A DNA stretch of 64,000 nucleotides, from NCBI RefSeq assembly GCF_018860915.1, contig NZ_JAHKQD010000018.1, forward strand, positions 96,299 through 160,298. Direction: 5' to 3'. Position 1 is the first letter of the stretch. Each line of letters begins with the position of its first letter. Made by a program: the position numbers and the translations under genes. Positions 58,094 through 64,000 of the stretch are shown here, piece by piece. A model generated the notes under the pieces. The model did no database searches. It was not told the DNA's origin and saw nothing but the letters and a program-made list of their open reading frames with translations. The stretch comes from Colwellia sp. C2M11. GTDB lineage: Bacteria; Pseudomonadota; Gammaproteobacteria; Enterobacterales; Alteromonadaceae.

Positions 58094-58265
58094 ATTATAA
58101 TTGTAACGAATATAGTGGTAACATTTTTTATCTTAGGATATGAATCAGTGAGTATTGTTACTTTTATCTAATGCCTTATTGGTTGACTTAAAATAAGCAC
58201 AAATTACTTTTGGCTAAGTGGTTAGAACAACTGATTAGATTATTGTGTGGTGAATTACAGGCAAT

Positions 58266-58304
58266 AAAAAAGCACCAGTGACTTTTTAAAGATAAGTGGT
58301 GCTT
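58266..58304 (-). terminator. Terminator downstream of the second PEP-CTERM gene
   Basis: AAAGCACCA / TGGTGCTTT stem with an 18-base loop and A-rich flank, T-rich on the minus strand. The stem sequence is the same as behind the first PEP-CTERM gene (44586-44613). Confidence 0.75.
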
Positions 58305-58327
58305 TATAGTATTTCGCAATAGTTAGA

Positions 58328-59044
58328 TTACAGTTTATTCTTTGCTAACAAAGAGCGACGTGATGCTAAACCTATAATACCTAATGCAAATATCGCGAGT
58401 GTGGTTGGCTCTGGCACCTTTGTATAGTTTATATTGTCTATTGCGCCTGAACCATAAAGGCTAATTTTTATTGATGAGACTCCAGACACACCAAAGTCGA
58501 GTCTTGCCCATTGGTTATCGCCACCTGTATTAGGTGTGTAAAAAGTATTTGGAAGAATTTCGACATTGTTACTGTCAAAGAAAGAAATTAAGTTATTTTC
58601 ACTTGTACCATACTCTTCACTTTCAACATCAAAAAAATCAATACTATTTAATGTCACAGCTTCAGAGAAATTAATACTGAAATATGCTGCTGGTCGACTA
58701 CCTTCGTCATCAGGATCAACACAAGTAAATGCATCACATTCGTCAGGGTGTTCATGAATAATTAACACATTACCAGGACTTATTTCGCCTAAATTTTCAT
58801 TGTTAAAAAAAGGCGCTGCAAGGTCTCTGTCGCCACCGGTATAGTTATTTGTATCAAATAAAACAGCAAGGTTCTCCGAGTTTTTGGCAATGTTTATGCC
58901 GTTAAAAGTAATGCCATCTGATACATAATATTCATTATCAATAATCGTACCTGAAGCATAATCTTCAAAATCTATAAGTCCCGCTAACGTTACGGGCGAA
59001 ATTGCTAACAAAGTTGATACAAGCGTAGTTTTAATAAAATTCAC
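58328..59044 (-). CDS. PEP-CTERM sorting-domain protein
   Basis: A 238-residue secreted protein with a signal peptide (ending TLA at about residue 21), a beta-rich body (IDFEDYASGTIIDNEYYVSD; ISLYGSGAIDNINY) like carbohydrate-binding or DUF642-type sandwiches, and the PEP-CTERM tag VPEPTTLAIFALGIIGLASR followed by basic residues. CDAFTCVD may form a disulfide. The tag is nearly identical to that of the protein at 44657. Confidence 0.88.
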   Translation of the reverse strand: MNFIKTTLVSTLLAISPVTLAGLIDFEDYASGTIIDNEYYVSDGITFNGINIAKNSENLAVLFDTNNYTGGDRDLAAPFFNNENLGEISPGNVLIIHEHPDECDAFTCVDPDDEGSRPAAYFSINFSEAVTLNSIDFFDVESEEYGTSENNLISFFDSNNVEILPNTFYTPNTGGDNQWARLDFGVSGVSSIKISLYGSGAIDNINYTKVPEPTTLAIFALGIIGLASRRSLLAKNKL

Positions 59045-59525
59045 AAGGTTTCCAAAGAGTAATCAGTTATTTTGTCAGTGTTAAGCAATAGTCAAGCCAC
59101 TGTGTGAATTATGTTTTTATTCAGTGTGTTATGTGTTTTTGTTTGTGTCTTGGTAATGAGTTATTTATTGGCTGTAAAGCAATCTGACAGATGTGTTTTA
59201 TATTTACTTTTTATTGATTCTATTCATTAGCTGTAAGTTCGAGATGAAATTTATAGGCAAAGTAATGTTATCATTTGGCAAGCTCATGTACTGTTTATAA
59301 CGGCTATAAGAAGGTAGTTATCAGCTAATTATGTCTTGTCCAATAATGTAATAGACAGGTCCTTTGTCTAAACTTTTGCAATATAGCTTAATTATTTATA
59401 TTGTTGATAAGTGTACTTTACTGCCTATAAAGCGGTTTTAGTCGATGATAGGTCTTAATAATGGTAATTATTTACGGTATGATTTATGTTAATTATGATT
59501 CGATGTTCATGGACGATGTTGTTGT
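59045..59525. other. Divergent intergenic region
   Basis: Apart from the sigma-54-type promoter at 59085-59099 there is no recognised gene, repeat or hairpin; it should also hold the promoter of the NERD gene. Confidence 0.45.
59085..59099 (-). promoter_or_regulatory. Sigma-54-type promoter of the second PEP-CTERM gene
   Basis: TGGCTTGACTATTGC on the minus strand fits the -24 TGGC and -12 TTGC elements with exact spacing, about 41 bases before the ATG. Confidence 0.7.
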
Positions 59526-60467
59526 ATGATTCTAAAAGATAAAACTCTTCAAAATGCTGTATCTCCAATAGCAAAAGCTGGCCAGAAACAAGAACAGGAT
59601 GTCGCTTTCTTTTTAAGGCGTGCTTTTAAAGAGCACCAACAAGTGTATGTTATCAATGATTTCAAGTTTACTTATAATGATGAAACAGCCCAAATAGACC
59701 ATTTAATTGTTTACACATATGGCTTTGTTTTAATTGAATCTAAAAGTATTACAGGTGAAGTGAAAGTTAATGGCTTAGGTGAATGGACTCGTAGCTTAAG
59801 GAATAAATGGTCTGGTATGGCTTCACCAATTAAACAAGTAGAATTACAACAAAAACTGCTTCGAGAAATGCTTCATGCTAATCGAGAAAGTATTTTGGGG
59901 AAAGTACTAGGTATTAAGCAACAATCATTTGGAATGCGTTGCTGGAGTAATGTTTGTGCTGTATCAAGTAACGCTATTATCGACCGTGATTCAATGCCTA
60001 ATAAAGTATCAAAGCAGCTAGTTAAAACAGAGTTCTTGATTGATAAGCTCAGCGAGCTAATGAAATTGAAAACCCATGTCATTACCAAGCTTAATCCTTT
60101 TGATACACGACCGAGTTTCAGTGACGAAGAGTTAAAATCAATCACATCATTTCTTATGGCTCAACTTGCCGATACTAAATATGCTAAATCGATAATAAAA
60201 CAAGCAGTAGTACAAGAGCCAGTAAAGATAAAAACTAAAATTAATGTTGATAGCATTTTACAATGTAAGTCTTGTGGTGAAAAATCTGATTATTCACCGC
60301 AGTATGGTAAATATGGTTATTTTATCAAATGTAATAAATGTGAAACCAATACCGCAATGAAAATACCTTGTGTGAGTTGTGGAAGTAAAAATACAAAAGT
60401 ATCTAAAAAGAAAGAAACCTATACGCTTGTTTGTAGTGACTGTGAGCAACTAACAATACTTATATAA
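59526..60467 (+). CDS. NERD-domain protein with C-terminal zinc ribbons
   Basis: A 313-residue protein. Residues about 15-130 form a NERD nuclease-related domain: GQKQEQDVAFFLRRAF, the Asp in AQIDHLIV (near 57) and ESKS (near 72), consistent with the D-ExK active site of the restriction-endonuclease fold. The C-terminus has four CxxC pairs (CKSC, CNKC, CVSC, CSDC; about 247-308), suggesting two zinc ribbons. Probable DNA-acting enzyme of unknown role, in an accessory stretch between two 70-bp direct repeats. Confidence 0.85.
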   Translation: MILKDKTLQNAVSPIAKAGQKQEQDVAFFLRRAFKEHQQVYVINDFKFTYNDETAQIDHLIVYTYGFVLIESKSITGEVKVNGLGEWTRSLRNKWSGMASPIKQVELQQKLLREMLHANRESILGKVLGIKQQSFGMRCWSNVCAVSSNAIIDRDSMPNKVSKQLVKTEFLIDKLSELMKLKTHVITKLNPFDTRPSFSDEELKSITSFLMAQLADTKYAKSIIKQAVVQEPVKIKTKINVDSILQCKSCGEKSDYSPQYGKYGYFIKCNKCETNTAMKIPCVSCGSKNTKVSKKKETYTLVCSDCEQLTILI

Positions 60468-60545
60468 TTTATGTGCCTATAGCCTTTTTTATCTGAGGGC
60501 ATAAACCAGTGTGTATTGTCGCGGGCTTTAATTAACATAGGCAAG

Positions 60546-60615
60546 TTTAATGAGGACACTCGCTTATAAAGCATGAGTTGAAATGCCAGTGTTGTTCAAA
60601 TTTGAGTGACTGTCC
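60546..60615. repeat. 70-bp direct repeat, copy 2
   Basis: Second copy of the sequence at 58024-58093 (four mismatches). Same orientation, 2.5 kb apart, bracketing the PEP-CTERM and NERD genes. Confidence 0.9.
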
Positions 60616-60734
60616 TGTATAATTTTGACAAGTAATAATTTAATTATTACTGTTTTGTTATTTTTTATTTCATAATCCGTTACTATCGTGAATTATGGAT
60701 AATATACTGTTAGTTTTTACAAGGAGAGTTGGCA

Positions 60735-62423
60735 TTGTCAGCAGAAAATTTTTTAAATGCAGAGACTGATACTTTTGGTGGGATCATCAAAGGTGATAAT
60801 AAATTCAAAGTTCCCCTTTATCAAAGAGACTATTCTTGGAATAAAACGCATTGGAATGATCTGTGGTTAGATATAGAAACTAACAGGAAAAATGACTCTA
60901 AACATTACATGGGATCTGTTGTTTTAGTATCTAAACACAAAAAACAATATGATATCATCGACGGTCAGCAACGATTAACAACTCTTACTATATTGGTATT
61001 AGCTGTCGTTGATACATTGAATGATTTAGTTAAACGAGAAATAGATGTTGAAAACAATGAAAAGAGAATTGAGCTATTAATAACTGACTTCATTGGTAAA
61101 AAATCACTGTCTTCATTAAATTACGAAAATAAAATTGAATTAAACGAAAGTAATAATCCTTTCTTTTCGACTTACCTTACCAATTTTAGAAAACCCGTAA
61201 ATATCAAATCAACCATTAAAAGTAATAAATTACTTTTCGATTGTTTTAATTATTATAAAGAATTGATCAAAGAAGAAATTTTTATGGATGAAGATGTTTC
61301 TTCATTAATTTCTTTTGTTGAGTATATTTCTGATAGCTTGTTGTTTATCCAGATTACTGCAACTGATGATTTAAGTGCTTACCTTATTTTCGAAACACTT
61401 AATGATCGAGGTTTAGATTTATCAGTTACTGATTTATTGAAGAACTATCTATTTTCCATAGTTGATGAGACAGATAAAAGTCATGTTAAAAATATTTGGG
61501 ATGTAACGATAAATCACGTTTCATATTCGGGCTTCCCGAAGTTTTTGCGCCATTACTGGATGATGCAAAATGGTTTGATTCAAGAAAAAGAGTTGTTTAA
61601 AACCGTCAAAAGACACATCAATACACCTAGTACAGCTTTTGACTTGTTAAATAGTATGAGCGAAGTTTCAGAGGTTTACGCCGCTTTAAGTGACTCAACT
61701 CATCAATTATGGGAAGGCGAAGAAAAAGTTAAAAGGCATATTAGAGAATTAAGCTTATTTAACGTTACGCAATGTTATCCATTGTTAATTAATGCTTATT
61801 TGTATTTAGAACATGATGATTGGATCGCTACTTTAAGGATTTGCTCTGTAATTTCGTTTAGATACATGGTTGTCTCAGGGTTAAACCCAAATGCGCTAGA
61901 GTCTAAATATAATGAGGCATGTAAAGCAATGAATGCAGGAGCTGCCAAAACGGCAAGAGACATATTTCTTATATTACAACCACTTTATGTCAGCGATGAA
62001 GATTTCGAACGTAATTTTGAATCCAAATCAATTAGAACTAAAAGATCGGCGAAATTAGCTAGATATATAGTTTATAGCATCGAAAATCATTTATCTGAGC
62101 ATTCATTTGATTTTGAGTATGATAATGGCTCACTTGAGCATGTATTACCTGAAAATCCGTCTTCTGAATGGAATGAAAACTTCCCTAAAGACATTGAAGA
62201 AAGTTTTATTTATAGGCTTGGCAACTTCACATTACTAGAGCCAGATAAGAATCGGGTTATCGGCAACAAAAACTTTGAGCATAAATCTGAAGTCTATAAA
62301 ACAAGTAGATATGAATTAACGAAAAGATTTGGGTTTCAAAAGTGGAATCAAGAAAATCTTAAAGCCAGACAAAAATATTTAGCAAAACAAGCTAAAGCAA
62401 TATGGCATCTACCTTACGCGTAA
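60735..62423 (+). CDS. DUF262/DUF1524 (GmrSD-like) nuclease-type protein
   Basis: About 562 residues. The N-terminal DUF262 domain has KVPLYQRDYSW near 28 and IDGQQRLTTLTIL near 75, a ParB-like NTP-binding motif. The C-terminal DUF1524 domain has EHVLPENP near 466 and the asparagine-rich RLGNFTLLEPDKN, matching the His-Me (HNH) nuclease site. Related fused proteins restrict phages with modified DNA. The start is probably the TTG at 60735, eight bases after AAGGAG; a TTG at 60729 is too near. An attC-like structure begins seven bases after the stop. Confidence 0.87.
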   Translation: MSAENFLNAETDTFGGIIKGDNKFKVPLYQRDYSWNKTHWNDLWLDIETNRKNDSKHYMGSVVLVSKHKKQYDIIDGQQRLTTLTILVLAVVDTLNDLVKREIDVENNEKRIELLITDFIGKKSLSSLNYENKIELNESNNPFFSTYLTNFRKPVNIKSTIKSNKLLFDCFNYYKELIKEEIFMDEDVSSLISFVEYISDSLLFIQITATDDLSAYLIFETLNDRGLDLSVTDLLKNYLFSIVDETDKSHVKNIWDVTINHVSYSGFPKFLRHYWMMQNGLIQEKELFKTVKRHINTPSTAFDLLNSMSEVSEVYAALSDSTHQLWEGEEKVKRHIRELSLFNVTQCYPLLINAYLYLEHDDWIATLRICSVISFRYMVVSGLNPNALESKYNEACKAMNAGAAKTARDIFLILQPLYVSDEDFERNFESKSIRTKRSAKLARYIVYSIENHLSEHSFDFEYDNGSLEHVLPENPSSEWNENFPKDIEESFIYRLGNFTLLEPDKNRVIGNKNFEHKSEVYKTSRYELTKRFGFQKWNQENLKARQKYLAKQAKAIWHLPYA

Positions 62424-62429
62424 AGTAAA

Positions 62430-62529
62430 AACTAACAAGTTGCTTAAACGGACAAAAAACAGCTGGCTTTTGCTCGTTCCTCGCTAATTTTAGCCAGCTA
62501 TTTTATTGCCGCTTAGTAAAGCGTTAGCC
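62430..62529 (+). other. Integron attC-like recombination site 1
   Basis: The left arm from AACTAAC and the right arm to GTTAGCC are imperfect inverted repeats. They pair over CTAAC, then CTTAA/TTAG-type boxes and CGG, with one unpaired extra base in the left arm, and continue into an AGCTGGCT / AGCCAGCT stem. This layout (outer R boxes, inner L boxes, an extrahelical base, variable stem) is that of attC sites. Confidence 0.75.
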
Positions 62530-62567
62530 TTTACAGCTTCACAAAAAATGGACTCAAGATAAACAAT

Positions 62568-63785
62568 ATGACATTCAACCCATTTGACAAACAACTCGAG
62601 AGTGCCAAAGCTAGAGAGTTAGAGCTAGGCTCCATCCTCAATGCCGTTAAAAATGAGATTGATTGGTATGGAGGCACAGATCTAACAGTTTTAACCGATA
62701 GTCGCAATGAACTTCAAAATAAACTGGAGAAGCAGTCTCTAAGCTGCACACATTTACGCGGCGAGGTCCAACAGATCGAAGCAAACATTAATAAACTGTC
62801 CGAATCAATTAATAGCCTTTGGAATCCTAAAAATTGGTTTGATTCACAACAGCGGGATCTTCGTGGTCGCGCATCAGTATTGGAAAGGTCACTGAAAGAA
62901 GTAAACAAGAACTCCTCAAAAGCACAAGGACAGCTACAAAACATAAAACAACGAATGAGTGCCAAGATTGCAGAAATTGAGAGATACAAAGACTTCAATT
63001 TCGACACCAAAAGCAAGGATCGTATGATACTCGCTAATGAACTATCTCAGCAGAAGAGGGAAGTTGAACGAATTTCTGACAGAAAACATCAAGTAGATGA
63101 TGCGCTAGCGCCGATAGTCGCACAAATTCACGATACGGAGCAAAAAAAATCCGAAGCTGCTTCTATCAGGCGTCAGGCTCAAAGTTTGGATGAAGAATTA
63201 TCGAATGCAGACAATTCGTATGAACGGGCTATGGCGCATCAAAAGAGTGAGGAGAAATTCGGAACAGGCAGTCCAAAGAAGGTGATTTCACAGAAGGACT
63301 CCGAAATTCGTCGCCTCGGACGTGATCTCGAAAAGTTACAGAAGCGGGCGAAAACTGTAGCAGACAAAGCAGCTAGAAATATTAAAAAGCTTATACTCGA
63401 TGGTAACAATCTAAGCTACCAAGGAAACATTTTCATAGGGCTTGCCGCCTTGAAATCATTAGTGCCAATTCTTGCTAATGAATATGAGGTTGTATTGGTA
63501 TTCGACGCTTCAATTCGCCGGGCACTTGGTAGTAGTGATTCCGATATAAGGGATGTGTTAGGTAACGATATTCAAGTACATGTCGTTGCGACTAGCGTTA
63601 AGGCGGATGAAACGGTTCTTGATCTCGCCGGAACTGATAAGACTACCTTTATAGTCAGTAATGATAGATTTGCAGAATTTCGTGAAAAGCCAGCGATTCG
63701 AGAGCAGCGAGTCATTCGCCATGAAATAGTCTCTGGTCAGGTTTTGATTCACGATCTTGGTGTCTCGGAGATGTTCACGCAATGA
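62568..63785 (+). CDS. Coiled-coil protein with C-terminal NYN/PIN-type RNase domain
   Basis: A 405-residue protein. Residues about 1-265 are long coiled coils with a short break (SLWNPKNWFD near 85). Residues about 272-403 look like an NYN/PIN nuclease: ILDGNNLSYQG (first acidic residue), VVLVFDASIRRAL, VKADETVLDLA, and FIVSNDRF, giving the usual set of metal-binding Asp/Glu residues. A role in RNA cleavage is inferred. The gene is visibly richer in G and C than its neighbours and sits between two attC-like sites, which suggests acquisition as an integron cassette. Start: ATG at 62568. Confidence 0.8.
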   Translation: MTFNPFDKQLESAKARELELGSILNAVKNEIDWYGGTDLTVLTDSRNELQNKLEKQSLSCTHLRGEVQQIEANINKLSESINSLWNPKNWFDSQQRDLRGRASVLERSLKEVNKNSSKAQGQLQNIKQRMSAKIAEIERYKDFNFDTKSKDRMILANELSQQKREVERISDRKHQVDDALAPIVAQIHDTEQKKSEAASIRRQAQSLDEELSNADNSYERAMAHQKSEEKFGTGSPKKVISQKDSEIRRLGRDLEKLQKRAKTVADKAARNIKKLILDGNNLSYQGNIFIGLAALKSLVPILANEYEVVLVFDASIRRALGSSDSDIRDVLGNDIQVHVVATSVKADETVLDLAGTDKTTFIVSNDRFAEFREKPAIREQRVIRHEIVSGQVLIHDLGVSEMFTQ

Positions 63786-63786
63786 C

Positions 63787-63868
63787 GGCTAACAAGGCAA
63801 ATGCACTCGGACAGAAAAAAGCGCCGTTTCGCACTGCTTTTGCTGCCGGTGATTTGCGGCGTTGAGGC
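63787..63868 (+). other. Integron attC-like recombination site 2
   Basis: Begins one base after the RNase stop codon. The left arm GGCTAACAAGGCAAAT and the right arm ATTTGCGGCGTTGAGGC pair through AAC/GTT, GCAAAT/ATTTGC, CAC/GTG and CGG/CCG with bulged bases. The outer boxes are less regular than in site 1, so it may be degenerate. Confidence 0.65.
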
Positions 63869-63882
63869 TGTAGAATTTCTCC

Positions 63883-63909
63883 AAAAAGACGTATTTACGT
63901 CTTTTTTTA
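63883..63909 (+). terminator. Terminator after the cassette region
   Basis: AAAGACGT / ACGTCTTT stem with a short loop and a T run. The last 90 bases of the window after it show no identifiable gene; an ATG at 63995 may begin one. Confidence 0.8.
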
Positions 63910-64000
63910 TATTTCCTCAATTGTTTGTTTTTTAAGCTTGAAGCAAGTTCCTCGCTGTGATCTAATAGATATTATTCACCGATAGCAAAATATCATGGCC

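Noticed and set aside
60701..60734. Possible attC core (GTTAGTT) before the DUF262 gene, which would make it a full cassette
   Set aside because: No matching left arm is found upstream, so a cassette boundary cannot be supported on that side.

Overview
The window looks like chromosomal DNA of a marine, probably cold-adapted gammaproteobacterium of the order Alteromonadales, close to Colwellia or its relatives. This rests on the AT-rich sequence, on the rne/rluC and maf-yceD-rpmF-plsX-fabDG-acpP-fabF-pabC-mltG gene order typical of gammaproteobacteria, on PEP-CTERM cargo proteins, and on many c-di-GMP genes. The genus is inferred from general similarity; no database search was made.

Layout. 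1-508 (minus) holds the start of an acetolactate synthase large-subunit gene behind a complete attenuator with a valine-rich leader peptide. 829-6875 has a DUF4136 lipoprotein, an HD-GYP response regulator, a YfbR-like 5'-nucleotidase with an altered HD motif, the alanine aminotransferase alaA and proS. 7138-9943 has a LysE/RhtB exporter, an AraC-GyrI regulator and an aminotransferase, followed by a small inverted-repeat element. 10273-25453 is the conserved core: rne diverging from rluC, a HAD phosphatase, a four-helix membrane protein, a YceI protein, maf, then the lipid-synthesis cluster without fabH. 25655-34427 is an inserted block, mostly on the minus strand (tamB, tamA, an MscS channel, a DUF432-like protein, then a plus-strand CNNM protein). 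It separates mltG from the rest of the usual operon (tmk, holB, PilZ, tatD), which resumes at 34621-37443.

37552-57876 is more variable: a cold-shock/DUF1294 protein, a ferredoxin-NADP reductase, a large membrane-anchored wHTH-STAND-TPR regulator divergent from a periplasmic propeller-like protein, a PEP-CTERM protein, a DnaJ-related protein, a DUF885 peptidase-like protein, an FAD oxidoreductase, gph, a diguanylate cyclase, a FIST plus GGDEF-EAL pair, a lipoprotein and a methionine gamma-lyase-like enzyme.

57877-64000 is accessory DNA. Two 70-bp direct repeats bracket a second PEP-CTERM gene and a NERD nuclease-like gene. They are followed by a DUF262/DUF1524 nuclease-like gene and a coiled-coil NYN/PIN-type RNase gene. 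Each of these last two is followed by a structure resembling an integron attC site, so the right end looks like a piece of a cassette array carrying candidate defence nucleases.

Most notable findings: the attC pair and its nuclease cargo; sigma-54 type promoters at the same distance before both PEP-CTERM genes; two 19-bp direct repeats made of 11-bp-spaced half-sites between the STAND regulator and its divergent neighbour; a two-member inverted-repeat element family with 8-bp target duplications; and the absence of fabH from the fab cluster.
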